A DNA stretch of 64,000 nt from the NCBI RefSeq assembly GCF_029626035.1, contig NZ_JARUBE010000003.1:682001-746000 (forward strand), read 5' to 3'. The stretch is from Micromonospora sp. WMMD980. GTDB lineage: Bacteria; Actinomycetota; Actinomycetes; Mycobacteriales; Micromonosporaceae. This document shows positions 47,921 to 56,330 of this stretch, one piece after another (position 1 is the first letter of the stretch; every line of letters begins with the position of its first letter). The translations under genes and the position numbers were made by a program. The notes under the pieces are model-generated. The model was not told the origin of the DNA, made no database searches, and saw only the letters and a list, made by a program, of their open reading frames with translations.

Positions 47921-48141
47921 GACGTCGGTGCGGCCATCCCGGCGGTCGGCGTGGCGCCCCTCGCGCTGCGCCCCGCCGGCGCTTGTGGGGTGTCCGGTGG
48001 TGCCCTACGCTGGCGGGGCGCGGAGCCTAATCATCGACGTCGATGCGTCAATGTCTCGTCGCGTCAACGCGCGTGTCTCTCTCGCCGGTCCGGGCAGGCC
48101 GGTGGCGGGCGCGTGCCTGACCTTCGCGAAAGGCAACCCCC

Positions 48142-50421
48142 GTGCATCCCACCACCTCACGCCGTCGGCTCGCGCTGCTCGCCGCGGCCTCGGCGGCCAC
48201 CCTGACGGCCGGCGCGCTCACCGCGGTGACCGCCGAGGCGGCGGCCGCCGCCTGCCGGATCGACTACCGGATCACCAACCAGTGGGGCGGCGGCTTCGGC
48301 GCCGACGTCACCGTGACCAACCTCGGCGACCCGGTCAACGGCTGGACCCTCGGCTGGAGCTTCGCCGCCGGCCAGCAGGTCGTCCAGGCGTGGAACGCGA
48401 CGGTCAGCCAGTCCGGCGCGCAGGTGAGCGCCCGCGACGCCGGCTACAACGCGACGCTCGGCACCGGCGGCACCGCCAACTTCGGCTTCAACGGCTCCTG
48501 GAACAACGCCGCCAACCCTGTGCCCTCCGCGTTCACGCTCAACGGCACCACCTGCACCGGCGCGCCGCCGACCTCGACGCCACCGACGCCCGGCCCGACC
48601 ACGCCGCCGCCCACCACGCCACCACCCACCACCCCGCCACCCACCACCCCGCCACCGACCACGCCGCCGGCGGGCGCCAAGCAGATGGAGAAGCTCGACC
48701 GGGGGCTGGTCAGCGTCCGCTCCGGCAGCGGGAACCTGGTCTCCTGGCGGCTGCTCGGCACCGAGACCTCGGGCGTGTCGTTCAACCTCTACCGCGGCAC
48801 CACCAAGGTCAACGGAAGTCCGATCACCGGCGCCACCACGTACCTGGACGGCGGCGCGGCCGCCGGGTCGGCGTACACCGTGCGGGCCGTGGTGAACGGC
48901 GCCGAGCAGGCGGCCTCCGCCCCGGCGCTCCAGTTCGCCAACGGCTATCTGGACGTGCCGATCCAGGCCCCGCCCGGGGGCACCACGCCGAGCGGCGAGG
49001 GCTACACCTACTCCGCCAACGACGCGAGCGTGGGCGACCTCGACGGCGACGGCCGTTACGAGTTCGTGCTCAAGTGGGACCCGTCCAACAGCAAGGACAA
49101 CTCCCAGTCCGGCTACACCGGCAACGTCTACGTGGACGCGTACACCCTCACCGGCGCCCGGCTGTGGCGCATCGACCTGGGCCGCAACATCCGCGCCGGC
49201 GCCCACTACACCCAGTTCCAGGTGTACGACTACGACGGCGACGGGGACGCCGAGGTGGCCATGAAGACCGCCGACGGCACCCGCTCCGGCACCGGCCAGG
49301 TGATCGGCTCGTCCTCGGCCGACCACCGCAACTCCAGCGGTTACGTGCTCGCCGGCCCGGAGTACCTGACCATGTTCGACGGTCGCACCGGCGCGGCGCT
49401 GTCCACCGTCGACTACGACCCGCCGCGCGGCACCGTCTCATCCTGGGGCGACTCGTACGGCAACCGGGTCGACCGGTTCCTCGCCGGCACCGCCTACCTG
49501 GACGGGCAGCGCCCCTCGCTGGTCATGGCGCGCGGCTACTACACCCGCGCGGTGATCGCGGCCTGGGACTTCCGCGACGGCACGCTGCGCAGGCGCTGGA
49601 CGTTCGACTCCAACGCCTCCGGCAACGGCGCCGCCGCCGGCCAGGGCAACCACCAGCTCTCCGTCGCCGACGTGGACAACGACGGCCGCCAGGAGATCGT
49701 GTACGGGGCCGCCACCATCGACGACAACGGCCGGCTGCTCTACTCCACCGGCAACGGGCACGGCGACGCGCTGCACGTCGGCGACCTCGACCCGTCCCGC
49801 GCCGGCCTGGAGGTCTTCAAGGTCGACGAGGACGGCAGCAAGCCCAGCTCGTGGATGTCCGACGCGCGTACCGGTCAGATCCTGTGGCAGACCGCGCCGA
49901 ACGGCGACAACGGCCGCGGCGTCTCCGAGGACATCTGGGCCGGCAGCCCCGGCGCCGAGTCCTGGTCCTCGGCGGTCGACGGCCTGCTCAACACGCGCGG
50001 GCAGAACGTCGGCCGCAAGCCGTCCTCGGCGAACTTCCTGATCTGGTGGGACGGCGACCCGGTCCGCGAGCTGCTCGACGGCACCAAGATCGACAAGTAC
50101 GGCACCGGCGGCGAGACCCGGCTGCTCACCGGCAGCAACGTCGCCTCCAACAACGGCACCAAGTCCACCCCGGCGCTGTCGGCCGACATCCTCGGCGACT
50201 GGCGCGAGGAGGTGGTGTGGCGCACCGCCGACAGCGGCGCGCTGCGCATCTACAGCACGCCCGTCACCACCGGCCTGCGCCTGCCGACCCTGATGCACGA
50301 CCCGCAGTATCGGGTCGCGGTCGCCTGGCAGAACACCGCCTACAACCAGCCGCCGCACCCGGGCTTCCACCTGGGTGACGGCATGAGCACGCCGGCCGCG
50401 CCGAACATCTACCTGCGCTAG
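48142..50421 (+). CDS. Secreted rhamnogalacturonan lyase (CBM2 - linker - PL11)
   Basis: Extracellular pectin-degrading enzyme of 759 residues that cleaves the rhamnogalacturonan I backbone by beta-elimination. Signal peptide about 1-35. CBM2 cellulose-binding module at about 37-138 (CRIDYRITNQWGGGFGADVTVTNLG, NGWTLGWSFAAGQQV, paired Cys, exposed Trp residues). Then a Pro/Thr linker of repeated TTPPP. The PL11 beta-propeller starts at about 175 (KQMEKLDRGLVSV) with calcium-binding Asp motifs VGDLDGDGRYEFVLKWDPS, YDYDGDGDAEVAMKTADGT, VADVDNDGRQEIVYGA, and ends GFHLGDGMSTPAAPNIYLR. GTG start. A strong hairpin follows. Confidence 0.93.
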   Translation: MHPTTSRRRLALLAAASAATLTAGALTAVTAEAAAAACRIDYRITNQWGGGFGADVTVTNLGDPVNGWTLGWSFAAGQQVVQAWNATVSQSGAQVSARDAGYNATLGTGGTANFGFNGSWNNAANPVPSAFTLNGTTCTGAPPTSTPPTPGPTTPPPTTPPPTTPPPTTPPPTTPPAGAKQMEKLDRGLVSVRSGSGNLVSWRLLGTETSGVSFNLYRGTTKVNGSPITGATTYLDGGAAAGSAYTVRAVVNGAEQAASAPALQFANGYLDVPIQAPPGGTTPSGEGYTYSANDASVGDLDGDGRYEFVLKWDPSNSKDNSQSGYTGNVYVDAYTLTGARLWRIDLGRNIRAGAHYTQFQVYDYDGDGDAEVAMKTADGTRSGTGQVIGSSSADHRNSSGYVLAGPEYLTMFDGRTGAALSTVDYDPPRGTVSSWGDSYGNRVDRFLAGTAYLDGQRPSLVMARGYYTRAVIAAWDFRDGTLRRRWTFDSNASGNGAAAGQGNHQLSVADVDNDGRQEIVYGAATIDDNGRLLYSTGNGHGDALHVGDLDPSRAGLEVFKVDEDGSKPSSWMSDARTGQILWQTAPNGDNGRGVSEDIWAGSPGAESWSSAVDGLLNTRGQNVGRKPSSANFLIWWDGDPVRELLDGTKIDKYGTGGETRLLTGSNVASNNGTKSTPALSADILGDWREEVVWRTADSGALRIYSTPVTTGLRLPTLMHDPQYRVAVAWQNTAYNQPPHPGFHLGDGMSTPAAPNIYLR

Positions 50422-50429
50422 AACGCAGG

Positions 50430-50474
50430 CACCGGGTCGCCGGCCGCGGAATCCGCTCAGCCGGCGACCCGGTG
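50430..50474 (+). terminator. Hairpin after the PL11 lyase gene
   Basis: Perfect 15-bp arms CACCGGGTCGCCGGC and GCCGGCGACCCGGTG with a 15-nt loop, 9 bp after the stop. No U-run, as is common in high-GC actinomycetes. Confidence 0.8.
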
Positions 50475-50587
50475 CACCACACCGCAGCATTCCCGACCCG
50501 TCCCGACCGGGAATGCCGTACCACCACCGGGGACAAAGTTATGCGTCCCGCGCGACGCTGCGGTGACGCGGCTATGAAGAGCGTGTT

Positions 50588-51598
50588 TCAGCCTTCCCGG
50601 CGCAGCCCACCGGCCACCTTCTCGGCGATCAGCTCGAACGAGCGGACCCGGTCGGCCACGTCGTAGACCATCGAGGTCAGCATCAACTCGTCCGCGCCGG
50701 TGCGCTCCAGCAGCGTCCCGAGCTGTCGGGCCACCGTCTCCGGCGAACCCGTCGCCTGACCGTCGCGACGCTGCGCCACGAACTCCCGCTCCTGCTCGGA
50801 ATACGGATAGGCCGCCGCCTCCTCCGGCGTGACCAGCGGCTCCGGCCGCCCCGACCGCAACTTCAGGAACGACAACCCGGCCGGCCCGGCCAGCCACTGC
50901 GCCCGCTCGTCGGTCTCCGCGCACACCGCGTTGACCGCCACCATCGCGTACGGCCGGTCCAGCCACTGCGACGGCCGGAAGTGCTGCCGGTAGAGCTGCA
51001 ACGCCGGGATCGTGTTCTGCGAGCTGAAATGGTGCGCGAACGAGAACGGCAACCCGAGCAGGCCGGCGAGCTGGGCGCTGAACCCGCTCGACCCGAGCAG
51101 CCACACCTGCGGCGACTGCCCGCGCCCCGGCGTCGCGGTGATCGGGCCCGGCTCGGCGCCGCTCAAGTAGTTCATCAGGTCGGCCAGCTCGCGCGGGAAG
51201 TGCTCCGCGGACAGGCCCTCCATGGTGCGGCGCAACGCCAACGCGGTCACCTGGTCGGTGCCGGGCGCCCGGCCGATGCCCAGGTCGATCCGCCCCGGGT
51301 GCAGCGCCTCCAGGGTGCCGAACTGCTCGGCCACCACCAGCGGCGCGTGGTTGGGCAGCATCACCCCGCCCGAGCCCAACCGGATCGTGGACGTGTTCGC
51401 GGCCAGGTGGGCGAGCAGCACCGCCGGCGCCGAACTGGCGATCGCCGGCATGTTGTGGTGCTCGGCCACCCAGAACCGGCGGTAGCCCAGCTCCTCGGTG
51501 CGCCGGGCCAGCTCGGTGGTGTGCCGCAGCGCCTCGCCGGCACTGCCGGTCGCGGCCACCGGGGCAAGGTCAAGAACAGACATGGGTACGTCGATCAC
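50588..51598 (-). CDS. Luciferase-like (LLM class) flavin-dependent oxidoreductase
   Basis: About 336 residues of the LLM TIM-barrel group that uses reduced flavin or F420. Family pattern: SVLDLAPVAATGSAGEALRHTTELARRTEELGYRRFWVAEHHNMPAIASSAPAVLLAHLAANTSTIRLGSGGVMLPNHAPLVVAEQFGTLEALHPGRIDLGIGRAPGTD. The C-terminus has GSPETVARQLGTLLERTGADELMLTSMVYDVADRVRSFELIAE. GTG 51598 (IDVPMSVLDL) is favoured because homologues begin similarly; ATG 51583 is the alternative, and neither has a good ribosome-binding site. The substrate is unknown. Confidence 0.9.
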   Translation of the reverse strand: MIDVPMSVLDLAPVAATGSAGEALRHTTELARRTEELGYRRFWVAEHHNMPAIASSAPAVLLAHLAANTSTIRLGSGGVMLPNHAPLVVAEQFGTLEALHPGRIDLGIGRAPGTDQVTALALRRTMEGLSAEHFPRELADLMNYLSGAEPGPITATPGRGQSPQVWLLGSSGFSAQLAGLLGLPFSFAHHFSSQNTIPALQLYRQHFRPSQWLDRPYAMVAVNAVCAETDERAQWLAGPAGLSFLKLRSGRPEPLVTPEEAAAYPYSEQEREFVAQRRDGQATGSPETVARQLGTLLERTGADELMLTSMVYDVADRVRSFELIAEKVAGGLRREG

Positions 51599-51645
51599 GC
51601 CAGGGTGCAACCGGGGACGTGCCGGAATTGTTCCCCTCGGGTGGC

Positions 51646-52125
51646 TCAGCCCATGCCCCGGGCCTGCTCGAAGATCAGGCTGGTCTCGGTGTGCCGCACC
51701 GCCGGATCCACCGCCAGGTGGTCGAGCACGAAGTCGCGCAGCGCGTCCCCGGACGCGGCCCGCACGTGCAGCACGTAGTCCTCCGCGCCGGCCACGTGGA
51801 ACACCGACACCACCCCCGGCAGCCGCACCGACCGGGCCCGGAAGGCGTCCACCGCGGCCCGCTCGTGCGCCGTCAACCGCACCGACACCAGCGCCTGCAA
51901 CGGCAGCCCCACCGCCGCCGGGTCGACGTCCGCGTGGAACCCGCGGATCGCCCCGCACTCGCGCAGCGCCCGGGTGCGCGTCAGGCACGTCGACGGCGCC
52001 ACGCCCACCCGCTCCGCCAGCGCGTTGTTGGGCAGCCGCCCGTCGGCGGTCAGCTCGGTGAGGATCGCGCGGTCGACGTCGTCGAGGCCGGAGAACGGCC
52101 GCACATCGTTCGGTGCGAGAGGCAT
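51646..52125 (-). CDS. Lrp/AsnC family transcriptional regulator
   Basis: About 159 residues. The N-terminal helix-turn-helix is LDDVDRAILTELTADGRLPNNALAERVGVAPSTCLTRTRALRECGAIRGFHADVDP. The C-terminal RAM/ligand domain is QALVSVRLTAHERAAVDAFRARSVRLPGVVSVFHVAGAEDYVLHVRAASGDALRDFVLDHLAVDPAVRHTETSLIFEQ. ATG 52125. It is divergent from the PLP enzyme gene, with a 102-bp gap carrying a palindromic operator. It probably responds to an amino acid and controls that enzyme, as is usual for Lrp-type pairs. Confidence 0.92.
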   Translation of the reverse strand: MPLAPNDVRPFSGLDDVDRAILTELTADGRLPNNALAERVGVAPSTCLTRTRALRECGAIRGFHADVDPAAVGLPLQALVSVRLTAHERAAVDAFRARSVRLPGVVSVFHVAGAEDYVLHVRAASGDALRDFVLDHLAVDPAVRHTETSLIFEQARGMG

Positions 52126-52163
52126 GCCGCCATCTTCTATCGAAGAAGCGTCGGAAGGAAGCG

Positions 52164-52178
52164 AGATTCTCAGAATCT
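52164..52178. promoter_or_regulatory. Lrp-type operator between lrp and the PLP enzyme
   Basis: Perfect 15-bp palindrome AGATTCT-C-AGAATCT. It is flanked by CGAAGAAGC (52141) and CTTCTTCG (52177), which extend the symmetry loosely. It is centred in the divergent gap and AT-rich against the background. Confidence 0.65.
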
Positions 52179-52227
52179 TCTTCGCCACTATTGCCTCGTA
52201 CTGCCGTCATGTTCGACGCTTCCGGGC

Positions 52228-53385
52228 ATGACCGCCGTGGACACCGCAGCCGTGCACGCCGGGCGTGACGACCTCGCCGGCCTCGGCGTGCACGTCCCGC
52301 CCATCGACCTCTCCACCACCAACCCGCTGCCCTCGGTGACCGACGGCGGCGACGCCTACGAGACGCTCGCCACCGGCAACCCGCTCCCGGCCGGCGCCAG
52401 CGCCGTCTACCAGCGGCTCTGGAACCCCACCGTGGCCCGCTTCGAGACCGCCCTCGCCCAGCTCGAAGGCACCGCCGAGTCGGTCGCGTTCGCCAGCGGC
52501 ATGGCCGCGCTCACCGCCACCCTGCTCGCCGCCACCCGCGACGGCAAGCGCCACGTCGTCGCCGTCCGTCCGCTCTACGGCGGCACCGACCACGTCCTGG
52601 CCAGCGGCCTGCTCGGCACCGAGGTCACCTGGGCCCGCGCGGAGGAGGTCGCCACCGCGATCCGCCCCGACACCGCAGTGGTCGTCGTCGAGACCCCGGC
52701 CAACCCCACCCTCGACCTGGTCGACATCGCCGCGCTCGCCACCGCCGCCGGCGACGTCCCGCTGCTGGTCGACAACACCGTCGCCACCCCCGTGCTCCAG
52801 CAGCCCGCCCGGCACGGCGCCGCGCTCGTGCTGCACAGCGCCACCAAGAGCATCGGCGGCCACGGCGACGTCCTCGCCGGCGTCGTCGCCTGCGCCCCCG
52901 ACTGGGCCGCCCGGCTGCGCCAGGTGCGCGCCGTCACCGGCGCCGTCCTGCACCCGCTCGGCGCCTACCTGCTGCACCGCGGCCTGCAGACCCTGCCGCT
53001 GCGGGTCCGCGCCCAGCAGGCCGGCGCGGAGAAGCTCGCCGCCTGGCTCGCCGGCCACCCGGCCGTCGAGCGGGTCCACCACCCGTCCCGGCACGACCCG
53101 GCCGGCCTGGTCGGTCGCCAGATGTCCGGCGGCGGCAGCCTGCTCGCCTTCGAGGTACGCGGCGGCGCGGCCGCCGCGGCCACTGTCGCCGGCGCCTGCG
53201 AACTGATCACCCATGCCGTCTCGCTCGGTGGGGTCGACACGCTGATCCAGCACCCGGCCTCGCTGACGCACCGGCCGGTCGAGGGCGACGCCAAGCCGGG
53301 CGGCGCGCTGCTGCGGGTCTCGGTCGGCCTGGAGGACCCGGAGGACCTGCGCGCGGATCTGGCGCGCGCGCTCGCGTCGATCTGA
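52228..53385 (+). CDS. Cys/Met metabolism PLP-dependent enzyme (gamma-lyase/synthase type)
   Basis: 385 residues of the cystathionine gamma-synthase / methionine gamma-lyase superfamily. N-terminal TAAVHAGRDD...VPPIDLSTTNPLPSVTDGGDAYETL; SVAFASGMAALTATLLAA; RPLYGGTDHVL; VVVVETPANPTLDLVDIAAL; PLP Lys207 in LHSATKSIGGHGDVLAGVV; C-terminal AVSLGGVDTLIQHPASLTHRPV. The exact reaction (lyase on methionine or cystathionine, or gamma-synthase) cannot be fixed from sequence. ATG lacks a strong ribosome-binding site. Pairing with an Lrp regulator favours a catabolic lyase. Its last codons are copied in a tandem repeat. Confidence 0.9.
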   Translation: MTAVDTAAVHAGRDDLAGLGVHVPPIDLSTTNPLPSVTDGGDAYETLATGNPLPAGASAVYQRLWNPTVARFETALAQLEGTAESVAFASGMAALTATLLAATRDGKRHVVAVRPLYGGTDHVLASGLLGTEVTWARAEEVATAIRPDTAVVVVETPANPTLDLVDIAALATAAGDVPLLVDNTVATPVLQQPARHGAALVLHSATKSIGGHGDVLAGVVACAPDWAARLRQVRAVTGAVLHPLGAYLLHRGLQTLPLRVRAQQAGAEKLAAWLAGHPAVERVHHPSRHDPAGLVGRQMSGGGSLLAFEVRGGAAAAATVAGACELITHAVSLGGVDTLIQHPASLTHRPVEGDAKPGGALLRVSVGLEDPEDLRADLARALASI

Positions 53386-53457
53386 CGCGGGCGGTGCGGC
53401 GCGGACGCTCGCGGCGATCTGACGCGGGCGGTGCGGCACGGACGCTCCCGTCGATCT
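53369..53457 (+). repeat. 37-bp tandem repeat spanning the end of the PLP enzyme gene
   Basis: 2.4 copies of a 37-bp unit (CGCTCGCGtCGATCTGACGC...) start at 53369, 53406 and 53443. The first unit contains the real stop codon. The second repeats it with two changes, and the third is partial with TGA altered to TAA. It arose by local duplication of the gene end. Confidence 0.85.
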
Positions 53458-53525
53458 AAGGCGCGCCGGGCGTTGGCAGCGGCCGCGCCGACCGGTCGCC
53501 GTCGTGCCGCGGCCCGACGGTCCGG

Positions 53526-54275
53526 TCAGGACTTCGGGCCGACATGTTGATCCAGTGCGGCGACCGCCTCCCGGCGGGCCACCGACAGCGACCACGGCAG
53601 GTTCATCCGCCAGGCGATGCCGAGCAGGTCGAGCGCCCACTGGCACAGCGCCATGATGTCGGTGGAGCGGTTGGAGAACATGTAGCGGGGATAGACGTAC
53701 TCCTTCCCGCGGACCACGACCCGGTTGGCGAAGCGGCAGCCGTCGGAGTGGAACAGGCCCCGCAGGAAGTGGCCCGGGTGCGCCGCGACGATGGTGCGCT
53801 GCCAGTCGGCCAGGACGATCGGGCGCTCATGTTTCTTACCCGGCCCGTGCTGGGGAAACAGGCACGGCCAGTGCTTCCCGTAGCTCTGCACATTGACGCA
53901 GCCCTGCTGCTGGACCCGCTGCACCTTCTCGGCCAGCACCGCCCGCATGGCGTCGTCGCACGCCTCGATCAGACCGGGCCAGCAGTCGCTGCAGGAGATG
54001 CGGAGCACCGGGACCCGGGCCTGGGTGACGAGGTGGCCGTCGCCGAGGTAGAGGCCGAGGAGATAGGCGTAGGCCGCCGGATCTGTCGGACCGCGGGCAT
54101 CCTCGCGGCAGCGGAAACACCGCAGCGCGGTGCCCTGCTGCTTGGGCTCCGGTCGATCCTTGCACCAGTGGCGAACCGTCGGATAGGAGAGCCCCACGGT
54201 CCGCGCCACCTCGGCGACGGTCGCTCCGCCGAGGTAGAGACGTCGCGCCCGAGCGCGAATTTCGGGAGGATGCAC
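53526..54275 (-). CDS. HTH protein with LAGLIDADG-like domain
   Basis: About 249 residues. The N-terminal resolvase/Hin-type helix-turn-helix is EIRARARRLYLGGATVAEVARTVGLSYPTVRHWC (about 5-38), followed by a CFRCR cysteine pair. Two LAGLIDADG-like motifs, YLLGLYLGDGHL (about 70-81) and FLRGLFHSDGCR (about 165-176), mark the fold of homing endonucleases and WhiA. Conserved CVNVQSYGKHWPCLFPQHGPGKKHERPIVLADWQ lies between. GTG 54275 is the first start clear of the tRNA gene; longer frames would run into it. It may be a regulator derived from a homing endonuclease. The second acidic residue pair is kept. Confidence 0.75.
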   Translation of the reverse strand: MHPPEIRARARRLYLGGATVAEVARTVGLSYPTVRHWCKDRPEPKQQGTALRCFRCREDARGPTDPAAYAYLLGLYLGDGHLVTQARVPVLRISCSDCWPGLIEACDDAMRAVLAEKVQRVQQQGCVNVQSYGKHWPCLFPQHGPGKKHERPIVLADWQRTIVAAHPGHFLRGLFHSDGCRFANRVVVRGKEYVYPRYMFSNRSTDIMALCQWALDLLGIAWRMNLPWSLSVARREAVAALDQHVGPKS

Positions 54276-54307
54276 AGGCCTATGGTCGAACGCCTGTATG
54301 ACATTTT

Positions 54308-54385
54308 TGGTGCCCTCGGTGGGATTCGAACCCACACTGTATGGAGTTTGAATCCATTGCCTGCTGCCAGTTGGGCTACGAGGGC
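54308..54385 (-). tRNA. tRNA, anticodon CAA (Leu by codon) with short variable arm
   Basis: 78 nt including encoded CCA. Perfect 7-bp acceptor stem (GCCCTCG/CGAGGGC), a D arm with TGGC, perfect 5-bp anticodon stem (ATGGA/TCCAT) with loop TTCAAAC giving anticodon CAA, variable region only ACAGT, T stem GTGGG/CCCAC with loop TTCGAAT, and discriminator A. CAA reads leucine TTG, but bacterial leucine tRNAs normally carry a long variable arm, which is missing here. Confidence 0.93.
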
Positions 54386-54479
54386 GTTCCGTGATTCGGC
54401 CTCGACAGCCTACCCGCTAGGCTGAAGGCGGCGACACCCGGCACGGCGGGTGCCGGGTTCGAACTGGTGGGAGTGGCTC

Positions 54480-55103
54480 GTGGGCGAGATGCAGACGGAT
54501 GCCGAGCGCAAGCGCGTTCTGATCGCCGAGGACGAGGCGCTGATCCGGCTGGACCTGGCCGAGATGCTGGTCGAGGAGGGCTACGAGGTGGTCGGCGAGG
54601 CCGGCGACGGCGAGACCGCCGTCCGGCTCGCCGAGGAGCTCAAGCCGGATCTGGTCATCCTCGACATCAAGATGCCGATCATGGACGGGCTGGCCGCCGC
54701 CGAGCGGATCGCCGGCGCGCGCATCGCCCCCGTGATCATCCTGACCGCGTTCAGCCAGCGCGACCTGGTGGAGCGGGCCCGGGCGGCCGGCGCGATGGCC
54801 TACCTGGTGAAGCCGTTCCAGAAGAGCGACCTGGTGCCGGCGGTGGAGATCGCGCTGTCCCGCTACTCGGAGATCTCCGCGCTGGAGGCCGAGGTGGCCG
54901 GCCTGACCGACCGGCTGGAGATCCGCAAGACCGTCGAGCGGGCCAAGGGCGCGCTGATGACCACCTATGGCATGACCGAGCCGCAGGCATTCAAGTGGAT
55001 CCAGCGCACCGCGATGGACCACCGGATGACCATGAAGGAGGTCGCCGAGCGGATCCTCGCCGAGACCGCCGGCGGCGAGGTGGCGGAGCAGCCCGCGTCC
55101 TGA
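54480..55103 (+). CDS. pdtaR: ANTAR-domain response regulator (PdtaR-like)
   Basis: RNA-binding antitermination regulator of a two-component system. 207 residues. Receiver domain at 10-125 with acidic pocket EDE (17-19), phospho-acceptor Asp62 in LVILDIKMP, Thr in LTAFS and Lys in YLVKPF. A coiled-coil linker follows (SALEAEVAGLTDRLEIRKTVERAKGALM), then the ANTAR domain at about 145-200 (AKGALMTTYGMTEPQAFKWIQRTAMDHRMTMKEVAERIL). Phosphorylation lets ANTAR dimers bind paired hairpins in target RNAs. GTG 54480 has GGGAG upstream; ATG 54489 is an alternative. The cognate kinase PdtaS is not in the window. Confidence 0.94.
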   Translation: MGEMQTDAERKRVLIAEDEALIRLDLAEMLVEEGYEVVGEAGDGETAVRLAEELKPDLVILDIKMPIMDGLAAAERIAGARIAPVIILTAFSQRDLVERARAAGAMAYLVKPFQKSDLVPAVEIALSRYSEISALEAEVAGLTDRLEIRKTVERAKGALMTTYGMTEPQAFKWIQRTAMDHRMTMKEVAERILAETAGGEVAEQPAS

Positions 55104-55145
55104 CGCCGCCCGGCGGGCGAGCGACCGATCGATAGGATCGGATCC

Positions 55146-56330
55146 ATGCCTCTTCCGCGCCTGAGGTCGGTGGTCGCCGTGGTGGCCGGTGTCGCGGTGC
55201 TGCTCGCCGCCTGCCGGTCCGCGCCGGAGGAGCCGGCCGCGCCGGCGCCGGTACGCCCGGCCTGGCGGCCCGTCGTGCTGCCCCTGCCGCCGGGCCCCGC
55301 GGGTCGTCCGCTGCTGCGTGACGCGGCGCACTGCGCCGGGCGCTGGTACGCCGTCGGCGGGCTGGTCGACCCGGCGGGGGAGACCCGGCCGGCGGCCTGG
55401 TCCAGCGTGGACGGCACGACCTGGACGGCGCTGCCGGTGCGGGCGCAGACGTTCTACGGCCGGCAGCACGTGCTCTACGCGGTCGCGTGTCGCGACGACG
55501 GGATGGCGGCGCTCGGGGCGAAGACCGGTGGCGTGCACGGCAATCCGCGTACCGGATCCTGGGTGTGGCGTGCGGGCGGGCCGGTGCGGGAGGTGCCGGC
55601 GGCGTTCGAGCTGTTCGGCGGGCCGCGCGCGGTGAGCGCGTCGCGGCTGGCGGCCGGGCCGGGCGGCTGGTTGATCGCCGGAGCGCGCACGGACGGCGCG
55701 GCGGTGTGGACGTCGCCGGATGCCGGCGGCTTCGTGGTGCGCGAGGGGATGCCGGAGCTGGCCGGCGACGGCCGGGGCCGGACGGCGGCCTACGACGCGG
55801 TGGCGGTGGGTCCGGGCTGGCTGGTGGTGGGGTCGTTGCTGCCGGTGGGTGGCACGGCGTTGACGCCGCTGGCCTGGTCGTCGGCGGACGGCCGGTCGTG
55901 GCGGCGGGCGGCGCTGCCGGCCGACGGGGGTGGGGCGGCGGAGCGGGTGGTGCTGCGCGACGGCGCGGCGACGACGGTGGGTCCGGTCCGCGACGGCTTC
56001 GCGGTGTGGCGGTCCCCGGCCGGTGGTTCGGACGGGTGGCGGCGGGTCGGCGGGTTCGGCGCGGCCGGGCCGGGGGTGTCGTCGGTGACGGGTCTGGTGG
56101 CGGCCGGCGGGCGGTTGGTCGCGGTGACCGGGGACGGCGCGGATCGCCGACTGTGGATATCGGGTGACGGCGGCGTGTCGTGGCGGCCGGTGATCGTGCC
56201 GGCTCCGGTGCCGGCCCGCGGCGACGCGGCGCTGGCGGTGGCCGCCGATGCCACCGGGATGCTGATGGTCGGGGATGACGGAAAGACCTCCCATGCCTGG
56301 TGGGCGGCGTTGCCGGGTGTCGATGAGTAG
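55146..56330 (+). CDS. Lipoprotein with Asp-box/BNR-like propeller repeats
   Basis: 394 residues. The signal peptide ends in a lipobox, VAVLLAAC, with Cys23, so the protein is anchored outside the membrane after Lgt modification. The rest is a beta-propeller with recurring exo-sialidase-like Asp-box strands: AAWSSVDGTTWTALP, AVWTSPDAGGFVV, LAWSSADGRSWRRAALP, AVWRSPAGGSDGWRRV, LWISGDGGVSWRPV. No catalytic residues can be assigned; binding of a ligand or protein is more likely. It follows pdtaR by 42 bp. Confidence 0.8.
   Translation: MPLPRLRSVVAVVAGVAVLLAACRSAPEEPAAPAPVRPAWRPVVLPLPPGPAGRPLLRDAAHCAGRWYAVGGLVDPAGETRPAAWSSVDGTTWTALPVRAQTFYGRQHVLYAVACRDDGMAALGAKTGGVHGNPRTGSWVWRAGGPVREVPAAFELFGGPRAVSASRLAAGPGGWLIAGARTDGAAVWTSPDAGGFVVREGMPELAGDGRGRTAAYDAVAVGPGWLVVGSLLPVGGTALTPLAWSSADGRSWRRAALPADGGGAAERVVLRDGAATTVGPVRDGFAVWRSPAGGSDGWRRVGGFGAAGPGVSSVTGLVAAGGRLVAVTGDGADRRLWISGDGGVSWRPVIVPAPVPARGDAALAVAADATGMLMVGDDGKTSHAWWAALPGVDE

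Noticed and set aside
48597..48672. Short tandem units (ACCACGCCGCCGCCC-like) resembling a CRISPR or regulatory repeat
   Set aside because: They encode the Pro/Thr linker TTPPP between the CBM2 and PL11 domains and stay in frame; no spacers.
50588..52210. One long minus-strand frame joining the luciferase-like enzyme to upstream sequence
   Set aside because: The upstream part is a wrong-frame translation of the Lrp gene. The enzyme starts near 51598.
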